Assembly: GCA_012962735.1 (NCBI GenBank)
Contig: DTXA01000087.1
Coordinates: forward strand, 1-6,487
DNA length: 6,487 bases
Origin: Candidatus Latescibacterota bacterium
Lineage (GTDB): Bacteria > Latescibacterota > 4484-107 > B68-G9
Reading direction: 5' to 3'
Shown here piece by piece: positions 1 to 4,693 of the stretch. The stretch's first letter is position 1, and each line of letters opens with the position of its first letter. The translations under genes and the position numbers were made by a program. A model generated the notes under the pieces. That model searched no databases. It had not been told where the DNA came from and saw nothing but the letters and a program-made list of their open reading frames with translations.

Positions 1-2
1 GC

Positions 3-68
3 ACATATCTTTGCAGGCTGAGGGCTGGGAAGTTCGATGCTGTAAGGAAGATGGTCATATTAAGATGA
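3..68 (+). CDS. C-terminal end of a secreted protein with FlgD-like / T9SS-like sorting tail (partial)
   Basis: The frame starting at base 3 reads 21 residues to a TGA at 66-68 and includes YLCRLRAGKF and RKMVILR. This matches the usual last strand pair of FlgD-Ig-like / type IX secretion type A C-terminal domains (pattern Y-x-Y-R-L-x-A-G-x-F-x-x-x-[RK]-K-M-[VL]-L-[LI]-[RK] then stop). Such tails sit on large secreted or surface proteins such as proteases, hydrolases and adhesins; the rest of this gene lies off the left edge, so its function cannot be given. The second aromatic of the YxYR pattern is Cys here. The stop falls exactly where the family normally ends, which supports this frame over the other two. 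Recognition is by pattern only, on a short stretch. Confidence 0.6.
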   Translation, partial: TYLCRLRAGKFDAVRKMVILR

Positions 69-77
69 GAGGGGCAA

Positions 78-143
78 ATGGGTCCTGCCTACGACCTGAA
101 CGGGGACGGGAAGTTAGACTTCGACGACTTTTTGTCTTCATAA
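78..143 (+). CDS. Short EF-hand/dockerin-type calcium-binding ORF, possibly a remnant
   Basis: ATG at 78 opens a 21-residue ORF ending in TAA at 141-143. It contains DLNGDGKLDFDDF, a textbook 12-residue EF-hand/dockerin loop (Asp-x-Asn-x-Asp-Gly-x-Leu-Asp-x-x-Asp). It is in the same frame as the sorting-tail fragment and is separated from it by a TGA and three codons. A purine-rich AGAGGGG lies close upstream of the ATG and could act as a ribosome binding site, but spacing is short. In FCB-type genomes such loops usually end large secreted proteins, so this may be the debris of a second C-terminal module, a true micropeptide, or part of the preceding gene with a recent nonsense change. The calcium-loop match is clear; its expression is unknown. 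Confidence 0.35.
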   Translation: MGPAYDLNGDGKLDFDDFLSS

Positions 144-159
144 TACGCCGGCTTTTCTC

Positions 160-963
160 CTAATCTTCCCCTATCTCCCTCCCGCAATGCGGACAGATCC
201 GCCTGCGCTCCCTCTTGTGCTGGATTTCCTCTATGAACCCAGATCCCAATATACCCGCAGGCAGGGCGAACATCCCTATGCCCAAAAGGGCTATGGCCGC
301 CCCCAAGAACTTCCCCAAGGGGGTGACTGGGTACACATCTCCGTAACCCACGGTGGTCAGCGTGACTATCCCCCACCACATCGCCTCAGGGATACTCGAG
401 AAGACCTGGGGCTGGGCCTCGTTCTCCACGAAGTACATCAGGCTCGAGGAGATGATCAAAAGTATCGAGAGCGTGAAAACGGTCATAAGTAGCTCTTCCT
501 TCCTCGTCCGCAGCACGACCCCCAAAAGCCTCAGGGACTCGGAGTACCTGCCCAGCTTGAAAAGGCGGAACAACCTGAAGAGCCTTATGGCCCTGATGAA
601 CCGCAGGTCCAGTGGCAGGAACATCGGCAGGTAGAACGGCAGGATGGCCAGAATGTCCACCACGGCCAAAGGAGTAGCCGCGAACCTGAGCCTTCCCACC
701 ACCGGGCGCCGGAACCTTTCCTCTGTCGTGCAGCTCCAAAGCCTTAGTATGTACTCCACGGTGAAGACACCCACCGAGACCGCCTCGAACGCAGTGAACG
801 CAAAAGCATACCTTCGGTGGAGGCTCTGCACCGTCTCCAATATCACCGCCGTCACGTTCAGCAGGATCAGGGCCATAATACCTATATCTACTGCCCGGCT
901 GGCCCTGTCCTCAGGAGCCGCCCGCTCCAAGATCTCGTATACCCTCCTTTGGACCCTTCCCAT
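160..963 (-). CDS. Voltage-gated potassium channel, six-TM ion transport family
   Basis: A 267-residue inner-membrane K+ channel subunit expected to form a tetramer. Segments in order: S1 about 25-45, S2 57-77, S3 98-116, S4 119-138, S5 157-180, pore helix and filter 191-213, S6 217-247. S4 carries six basic residues at every third position (R121, R124, R127, R130, R133, K136), the voltage-sensor pattern. The filter is TTVGYGD (203-209), typical of K+ selectivity. The cytoplasmic tail is only about 20 residues, basic, and ends with CPHCGREIGED, one CxxC knuckle at C257/C260. There is no RCK, cyclic-nucleotide or other ligand domain. The ATG at 961-963 is the first start after an in-frame stop at 979-981, but no Shine-Dalgarno precedes it. 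The gene lies 155 nt downstream of, and on the same strand as, the small membrane protein, so co-transcription is possible. Assignment to the family is firm; the physiological role is unknown. Confidence 0.93.
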   Translation of the reverse strand: MGRVQRRVYEILERAAPEDRASRAVDIGIMALILLNVTAVILETVQSLHRRYAFAFTAFEAVSVGVFTVEYILRLWSCTTEERFRRPVVGRLRFAATPLAVVDILAILPFYLPMFLPLDLRFIRAIRLFRLFRLFKLGRYSESLRLLGVVLRTRKEELLMTVFTLSILLIISSSLMYFVENEAQPQVFSSIPEAMWWGIVTLTTVGYGDVYPVTPLGKFLGAAIALLGIGMFALPAGILGSGFIEEIQHKRERRRICPHCGREIGED

Positions 964-980
964 AGGTCGAAAACCAAGTT

Positions 981-1004
981 AAGGATGGCCGCCTTGTCAT
1001 CCTT
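981..1004 (-). promoter_or_regulatory. Stem-loop in the leader of the K+ channel gene
   Basis: AAGGATG (981-987) and CATCCTT (998-1004) are perfect 7-bp inverted arms around a 10-nt loop, 17 nt before the channel ATG on the minus strand. The leader has no clear Shine-Dalgarno outside it. It could affect translation initiation; that is inference. Confidence 0.4.
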
Positions 1005-1008
1005 CGGC

Positions 1009-1020
1009 TTCGAATTCGAA
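1009..1020. promoter_or_regulatory. 12-bp perfect palindrome upstream of the channel gene, operator-like
   Basis: TTCGAATTCGAA reads the same on both strands. It lies 45 nt upstream of the channel start, in the 155-nt gap between the small membrane gene and the channel gene, and next to the leader stem-loop at 981-1004. Its size and symmetry suit a dimeric regulator, but no convincing sigma70 promoter was found around it, so the role is open. Confidence 0.3.
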
Positions 1021-1093
1021 TAGAGGAAGTCTTCGACAATTCGCAGATGACACTGGCAGGATATGAGGAATAAGGGGAGAATAGAAGGAGGGA

Positions 1094-1108
1094 GAAGGCA
1101 GGTACCCC
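1094..1108. repeat. Left arm of a 15-bp perfect inverted repeat around the small membrane protein gene
   Basis: GAAGGCAGGTACCCC at 1094-1108 is the exact reverse complement of 1458-1472. The arm begins 10 bases beyond the stop codon of the small membrane protein gene. The match stops sharply at both ends. Each arm contains the hexamer palindrome GGTACC. Confidence 0.8.
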
Positions 1109-1118
1109 TTTAGGGAGG

Positions 1119-1430
1119 TTATTCGGTCTTACCGAAGGCCGCCTTGAGCACCTTATCGTAGCCTGCACAGAGCATAACTCCGGCGACGGAGCCAAGGATC
1201 GCCGGGATGATGCAGATGTAGTTGACGGTGAGGAAGCCCCAGTTGCCTAAGACCGGGGTCCCCAGCCATGCCCCGATCCAGGCGGCGATCAACTGTACCC
1301 AGAATCCCCCGGCTGAGCGAACCTTGAGCACGAAGTACCAAACTACCGAGATGACGACCGCTATGATTGTCAGCCACAGCCAGGAGAGAAACGGGAGGTA
1401 AACCAGCTTGTTAGCTACTTCCGCTTCCAT
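1119..1430 (-). CDS. Small three-TM membrane protein, YeaQ/YmgE (transglycosylase-associated)-like
   Basis: A 103-residue protein with three hydrophobic segments at about 13-36, 43-61 and 69-88, linked by short loops. The Gly-rich second and third segments (GAWLGTPVLGNWGF, then ILGSVAGVML) resemble the GlsB/YeaQ/YmgE family, small membrane proteins linked in other bacteria to envelope stress, whose biochemical role is unclear. The likeness is by pattern and could be general membrane-protein resemblance. The ATG at 1428-1430 is supported by AAAGGGGTGAT just upstream, a close match to the anti-Shine-Dalgarno. A predicted promoter lies at 1480-1508. The gene plus its ribosome binding site is enclosed between two perfect 15-bp inverted arms, which is unusual for such a gene. 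The last codons hold a small 6-bp hairpin (1122-1136) with no U-tract, so no clear intrinsic terminator separates it from the downstream channel gene. Confidence 0.75.
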   Translation of the reverse strand: MEAEVANKLVYLPFLSWLWLTIIAVVISVVWYFVLKVRSAGGFWVQLIAAWIGAWLGTPVLGNWGFLTVNYICIIPAILGSVAGVMLCAGYDKVLKAAFGKTE

Positions 1431-1439
1431 GATACATCA

Positions 1440-1460
1440 CCCCTTTCAAGCAACGAGGGG
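1440..1460 (-). promoter_or_regulatory. Possible hairpin covering the ribosome binding site of the small membrane gene
   Basis: In the minus-strand transcript CCCCT (1460 down to 1456) can pair with AGGGG (1444 down to 1440) across an 11-nt loop. The second arm is the core of the Shine-Dalgarno, so this hairpin would hide it. The CCCC arm overlaps the 15-bp inverted repeat, so the two pairings exclude each other. Confidence 0.35.
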
Positions 1461-1472
1461 GTACCTGCCTTC
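1458..1472. repeat. Right arm of the 15-bp perfect inverted repeat
   Basis: GGGGTACCTGCCTTC at 1458-1472 is the reverse complement of 1094-1108. It lies between the predicted -10 box (1480-1485) and the ribosome binding site of the small membrane gene. The predicted transcript start, near 1473, would place this arm at the very 5' end of the mRNA. Confidence 0.8.
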
Positions 1473-1479
1473 ATTTAGG

Positions 1480-1508
1480 AATATAATATCTCCCGACCAT
1501 CTGCGCAA
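1480..1508 (-). promoter_or_regulatory. Sigma70-type promoter for the small membrane protein gene
   Basis: On the minus strand TTGCGC (1503-1508) is separated by exactly 17 bases from TATATT (1480-1485). Initiation would be near 1473, giving a leader of about 43 nt. The block TTGCGNAGATGG that opens it recurs at the OYE promoter. Found by eye. Confidence 0.55.
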
Positions 1509-1538
1509 GAAATCTATACAGTGCCTCCCCCTCTTACC

Positions 1539-2492
1539 TCACATCCGCCCATACTGCGCGCACTCTATTGGCTTGCCCGCCCGTAGGTTGCCGAAACACC
1601 CCTCGTTGCAGTACCGACACTGCACTATCTCGTCGAGCCTGCCCTCCCTCGTCTTAGATGCCCAAAATGGGTCTGCTATGAGCCCTCGCCCTATAGCCAC
1701 CAGGTCGGCTCTCCCCTCCCTCAGAGCCTCCACCGCCCTTTCGTGCCGGGCCATCTGACCGACCGCGATGGCGGGGATGCCTATACGCCGAAACGGCTCC
1801 GCCAGGTCGCCGGGGGCCTTTTCGCTCGCTGGGGATATGTCCAACACGTCCACCCCGGCTCCTGCCAACCGCCAGGCGAACTCCAGACTCTCCTCTAAGG
1901 TATACCCTCCCGGCTCCTTTGGAGTGTGACGGTACAATATCAGCATATCTTCACCCACCTCGGAGCGCACGGCCCGCACCACCTCCAAGCCTAGGCGCAT
2001 ACGACCTTCCAGATTCCCACCGTATTCGTCCGCGCGGTGGTTGGCACGCTTGGAGAAGAACTGGTTCAGCAGGAAACCGTGTGCTCCGTGAGGTTCCACA
2101 CCGTCGAAGCCAGCAGCCTTGCAGATGGCGGCGGATTTACAGAAGCGCTCCAAACTCAGGGCGATGTCGTCCCGGCTCAGGGAATCGGGGGAATTGCGGC
2201 CGTCCACCGGGGACATGAAAAGTTGTATCGCCACAGCAGCCCCCTCACCCTTGACCGCCTCCACCAACCCGCTCAAGTTCTCCGCCTTCAACTCCTCCTC
2301 GAACCTGGCCGTGCGCGTCGCCTCTACTATGACCAACCCCACGCCGCCCTCTGCGATACGTCTGTACCACTCTATTCCATCGTCGCCCACGATGTTGCGG
2401 TTAGTGACCATCGGGGGGCATACGATACGGTTGCGTAGCCTGACGCCTCTGACGGTCAGTGGTTCAAATAACATAGCGTATTCCGGTGCCAT
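1539..2492 (-). CDS. Old Yellow Enzyme-family NADH:flavin oxidoreductase with 4Fe-4S site, single domain
   Basis: A 317-residue FMN-binding TIM barrel of the enoate/2,4-dienoyl-CoA reductase branch of OYEs, which reduce activated C=C bonds. Visible motifs: LFEPLTVRGVRLRNRIV (8-24), the active-site block GFDGVEPHGAHGFLLNQFF (128-146; H135 and H138), RADEYGGNLEGR (153-164), and the FMN phosphate region AIGRGLIADPFW (267-278). The C-terminus carries C292, C295, C299 and C311 (CxxCxxxCx11C), the 4Fe-4S ligand set of the long enzymes, yet the protein stops six residues later, without the usual ~300-residue FAD/NAD(P) domain; no continuation is seen in other frames. The normal QLxHxGR stretch is QLFMSPVDGR (90-99), so that His is missing. 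The start at 2492 is chosen because AAGGAGG (2499-2505) sits six bases upstream; the 17-residue extension to 2543 overlaps the promoter. Family is firm; substrate and electron donor are unknown. Confidence 0.9.
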   Translation of the reverse strand: MAPEYAMLFEPLTVRGVRLRNRIVCPPMVTNRNIVGDDGIEWYRRIAEGGVGLVIVEATRTARFEEELKAENLSGLVEAVKGEGAAVAIQLFMSPVDGRNSPDSLSRDDIALSLERFCKSAAICKAAGFDGVEPHGAHGFLLNQFFSKRANHRADEYGGNLEGRMRLGLEVVRAVRSEVGEDMLILYRHTPKEPGGYTLEESLEFAWRLAGAGVDVLDISPASEKAPGDLAEPFRRIGIPAIAVGQMARHERAVEALREGRADLVAIGRGLIADPFWASKTREGRLDEIVQCRYCNEGCFGNLRAGKPIECAQYGRM

Positions 2493-2533
2493 CTCATCCC
2501 TCCTTTTTAAAAGCGGACCGATGCTTATCCCCA

Positions 2534-2562
2534 AAGATATCACCTTTTACCCATCTTCGCAA
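2534..2562 (-). promoter_or_regulatory. Sigma70-type promoter for the OYE gene
   Basis: TTGCGA (2557-2562) and TATCTT (2534-2539) on the minus strand are 17 bases apart. Initiation near 2527 would give a short leader carrying the strong AAGGAGG ribosome binding site. Its -35 box lies 21 bp from the -35 box of the divergent sugar operon promoter. Confidence 0.55.
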
Positions 2563-2583
2563 CAGAATAGGGTGAGTTAGGTG

Positions 2584-2612
2584 TTGACTAATCTTCAACA
2601 AAACGCTATCTT
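2584..2612 (+). promoter_or_regulatory. Sigma70-type promoter for the sugar isomerase/ROK operon
   Basis: TTGACT (2584-2589), exactly 17 bases, then TATCTT (2607-2612). Initiation is expected near 2619, about 90 nt before the isomerase ATG. This is the closest -35 match to consensus among the predicted promoters in the window. Confidence 0.6.
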
Positions 2613-2615
2613 TGT

Positions 2616-2631
2616 CCCCTAATACAAGGGG
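2616..2631. promoter_or_regulatory. Operator-like dyad at the predicted transcription start
   Basis: CCCCT (2616-2620) and AGGGG (2627-2631) form an interrupted palindrome of 16 bp, beginning 4 bases after the -10 box of the sugar operon promoter. This is a classic position for a repressor site. The regulator is not encoded in the window, although some ROK proteins are repressors (the one here has no DNA-binding domain). Confidence 0.35.
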
Positions 2632-2632
2632 T

Positions 2633-2667
2633 CCCCAAAAAGTGTCTGAGCGAAGGACTTTTTGGGG
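2633..2667 (+). repeat. Perfect 11-bp stem-loop in the leader of the isomerase gene
   Basis: CCCCAAAAAGT (2633-2643) and ACTTTTTGGGG (2657-2667) are perfect complements around a 13-nt loop. No U-tract follows the stem on either strand, so it is not an ordinary intrinsic terminator. It could be an mRNA-stabilising 5' hairpin, a protein-binding site, or the remains of a small palindromic insertion; no target-site duplication is visible. Confidence 0.7.
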
Positions 2668-2708
2668 CTATATAAGCGAAACCCACAACGGTCAAGAGAG
2701 GGGGTACG

Positions 2709-3545
2709 ATGAAGCTCGGGATGCTTACGGGAGACCCCGAGGCTCTGAAGCAGATAGCGGCCATCGGGTTCGACTTCGTCTCGTTCACGACGGGCCCGGA
2801 AAGGCCCTTGGATGCAAGCAGGCCGGAGACCATCCGAGGTGCGGTGGAGGAGGCCCGAGAGCTGGGCTTGGAGGTCACGGCGATAGGGTTCTACGGCAAC
2901 CCCTTGGTATCGGACTTAGAAGGGCGCAGAACCCAGGTGGAGTATTGGCAGAAACTTCTTGACATGGCTGCAGAACTGCAAGTGGAAGTGGTAACGGGCT
3001 TTCCAGGCCGGGGCGAGGCCGAAAGCGTAAGAGACGTGATAGGGGAGTTCGGGAAGGTTTTCGGACCTATAGCGGAGAGGGCAGAAGACCTGGGGATCAG
3101 GATCGCCTTTGAGAACTGGAAGGGCGGTGGGTTCTTCACCCCCGCGGACTGGGAGGCGGTCTTCCGGGAGGTCACCAGTCCCGCCCTGGGGTTGGAGTTC
3201 GACCCCTCCCACCTACTGCTCCAATTCATGGACCCTATTCCTCTGGTGTACAAGTTCGGGGAGAGGATCTACCACGTACACGCCAAGGACACGGAGATAT
3301 TGAGGGAGAACCTCCAGAAGTTCGGGTTATACGGAAAGAGCCCGGAGGAAAGGTGGGGGAGGTTCAGAATACCGGGCCTGGGTGAGCTGGACTGGAGGGC
3401 GTTCTTCCGGGCCCTTTTGGATGTGGGATTTGAAGGAGGGGTAAGCATAGAGCACGAGGACCCCGTGCTCTCGGGGGACAGGTTCTGGGAAGGGGCGAGG
3501 TGGGGGTATAACTTCCTGCGGGGGTTCGTGCCCAAGGAAAAATAG
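2709..3545 (+). CDS. Sugar phosphate isomerase/epimerase, xylose-isomerase-like TIM barrel
   Basis: A 278-residue cytoplasmic protein of the AP-endonuclease-2/xylose-isomerase-like fold (COG1082 type; relatives include IolE, hydroxypyruvate isomerase and sugar epimerases). The expected metal-site residues fall on the C-terminal ends of strands: E135 in AFENW, D165 and H168 in EFDPSH, H191 in YHVHAKD, and E248 in SIEHED. The motif RIPGLGELDW (220-229) before the last strands is also typical. The length is normal and no signal peptide is present. ATG at 2709 follows AGAGGGGG with a suitable short spacer. It is the first gene of a probable operon with the 63-aa ORF and the ROK protein, under the promoter at 2584-2612. 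A ROK kinase downstream suggests that the product or substrate is a free sugar or amino/keto sugar. The exact reaction cannot be deduced from sequence. Confidence 0.9.
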   Translation: MKLGMLTGDPEALKQIAAIGFDFVSFTTGPERPLDASRPETIRGAVEEARELGLEVTAIGFYGNPLVSDLEGRRTQVEYWQKLLDMAAELQVEVVTGFPGRGEAESVRDVIGEFGKVFGPIAERAEDLGIRIAFENWKGGGFFTPADWEAVFREVTSPALGLEFDPSHLLLQFMDPIPLVYKFGERIYHVHAKDTEILRENLQKFGLYGKSPEERWGRFRIPGLGELDWRAFFRALLDVGFEGGVSIEHEDPVLSGDRFWEGARWGYNFLRGFVPKEK

Positions 3546-3562
3546 CCGGAAGGGAAGCGGAG

Positions 3563-3754
3563 ATGGTGGAGCTTTCCCCTGGGCGATCCCCCGGTGAGGG
3601 TTCCTTTGTTTTCCGCATCTCTGGGGAGACAAGATATTTTCGCTTTGGGCCGTACGGGTACTGGCTTCAACCCCCTTACGGGCTCGGTGCGTTTTTGGTC
3701 CGGCCTGAGGAAGAGGCCCGAAGGCCTTTAGAAGGGCTTTTCGGGGAAACATAG
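3563..3754 (+). CDS. Small protein of unknown function between isomerase and ROK genes
   Basis: A 63-residue ORF that almost exactly fills the gap between the isomerase stop (3545) and the ROK start (3767), with the same strand and tight spacing (17 and 12 nt). GAAGGGAAG lies about seven bases before the ATG. The centre is rich in aromatic and Gly residues (YFRFGPYGYWLQPPYG, 25-40) and the C-terminus is charged (RPEEEARRPLEG, 47-58). No Cys, membrane segment or known motif is seen. Its third codon positions are less GC-rich than those of its neighbours, so it may be recent, weakly expressed or not a gene. Operonic fit is the main support. I do not recognise the family. Confidence 0.5.
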   Translation: MVELSPGRSPGEGSFVFRISGETRYFRFGPYGYWLQPPYGLGAFLVRPEEEARRPLEGLFGET

Positions 3755-3766
3755 ACCGGGGGGGAT

Positions 3767-4681
3767 ATGCGTATCCTCGGACTGGACATAGGTGGCACAA
3801 AGACCGCGGTCGTGGTGGGAACCCAGGAAGGCGAGATCCTCGCCCGGGAGGAGTTCCCCTCCGAGGCCCAGAAAGGCCCGGAGCATATGATCTCCCGGAT
3901 GCTCGACGCTGCCGGAAAGCTGTTGGCCGAACTCCGGGCCGATGTCGCAAGCGTATCCATAGGAGGCCCTCTGTTAGCGGAGGAGGGGAGGATATTGGGT
4001 CCGGCCAACCTTCCCGGATGGGACGACATCCCCCTCAAAGACATACTCCAGCGGGAGTTGGGCATTCCTGCGTACGTAGAACACGACGCCAAGTGCGGGG
4101 CTCTGGCCGAGTGGTACTGGGGCGCCGCTCGGGGTGCCGAGAACGTGATATTCCTGACCCCCGGCACAGGCCTGGGGGCCGGAATGATACTGGGGGGAAA
4201 GCTTTACCGAGGGGCCTTCGGCTGGGCTGGGGAGTGCGGCCACTGGAGGATGGCAGAGGATGGTCCCTTCGCCCACGGCAAGGTCGGAAGCTGGGAGGCC
4301 TTCTCCAGCGGGGTGGGCATCGCCAGGTTGGCACATTATATGTTCCCGGATCGCTTCGGGGAGGAAATCACGGCTAAGGAGATAGCCGAACTCGCCCACT
4401 CCGGAGACCCAGAGGCTTTGGCCGTGGTGCGCAGGTCCGGTGAGGTACTGGGTCGGGGGCTCTCTATGCTCGTAGACCTCTTGGCCCCGGACGTGATAGT
4501 CCTCGGCTCCCTGTCCCACCGCTTAGGCGAGCTGTGGTTGGGCCCTGCCCGGGAGGTGGTGATGAAGGAGTCCATGCCCGGCCACGCCCGACACTGCAGG
4601 ATACTGCCGGCGGGGTTAGGGAAGCGGCTCGGGGACTGTTCCGCCCTGTGCGCGGCCGTGCACCAGATGGGTCTGAGATGA
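3767..4681 (+). CDS. ROK-family sugar kinase lacking the zinc-binding cysteines
   Basis: A 304-residue ROK protein, the family of glucokinase, fructokinase, allokinase and ManNAc kinase. The N-terminus has the ATP phosphate loop LDIGGTKT (6-13). The catalytic Asp is D107 in EHDAKCGALAE, the second phosphate motif is LTPGTGLGAGM (130-140), and GECGH (155-159) is the usual sugar- and metal-binding region. In typical ROKs this is followed by CxCGxxGCxE; here the segment reads FAHGKVGSWE (168-177), so all three zinc cysteines are replaced (F168, H170, S175), leaving H159. There is no N-terminal helix-turn-helix, so it should be an enzyme and not a NagC/XylR repressor. ATG at 3767 follows a G-rich ribosome binding site. 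It follows the isomerase and the 63-aa ORF, so it probably phosphorylates the isomerase product or substrate. Zinc-free ROKs exist, so activity is plausible but untested. Confidence 0.9.
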   Translation: MRILGLDIGGTKTAVVVGTQEGEILAREEFPSEAQKGPEHMISRMLDAAGKLLAELRADVASVSIGGPLLAEEGRILGPANLPGWDDIPLKDILQRELGIPAYVEHDAKCGALAEWYWGAARGAENVIFLTPGTGLGAGMILGGKLYRGAFGWAGECGHWRMAEDGPFAHGKVGSWEAFSSGVGIARLAHYMFPDRFGEEITAKEIAELAHSGDPEALAVVRRSGEVLGRGLSMLVDLLAPDVIVLGSLSHRLGELWLGPAREVVMKESMPGHARHCRILPAGLGKRLGDCSALCAAVHQMGLR

Positions 4682-4693
4682 AGGGGGTCACCC

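Noticed and set aside
89..379. 96-aa minus-strand open frame across the channel's C-terminal end
   Set aside because: It is a shadow: the K+ channel in another frame on the same strand has clear motifs through this stretch.
1122..1136. Hairpin TTCGGT-CTT-ACCGAA as terminator of the small membrane gene
   Set aside because: It lies inside the last codons and stop and no U-tract follows.
2493..2543. 17-residue N-terminal extension of the OYE
   Set aside because: The family normally starts near LFEPL, AAGGAGG is placed for the ATG at 2492, and the extension covers the predicted promoter.
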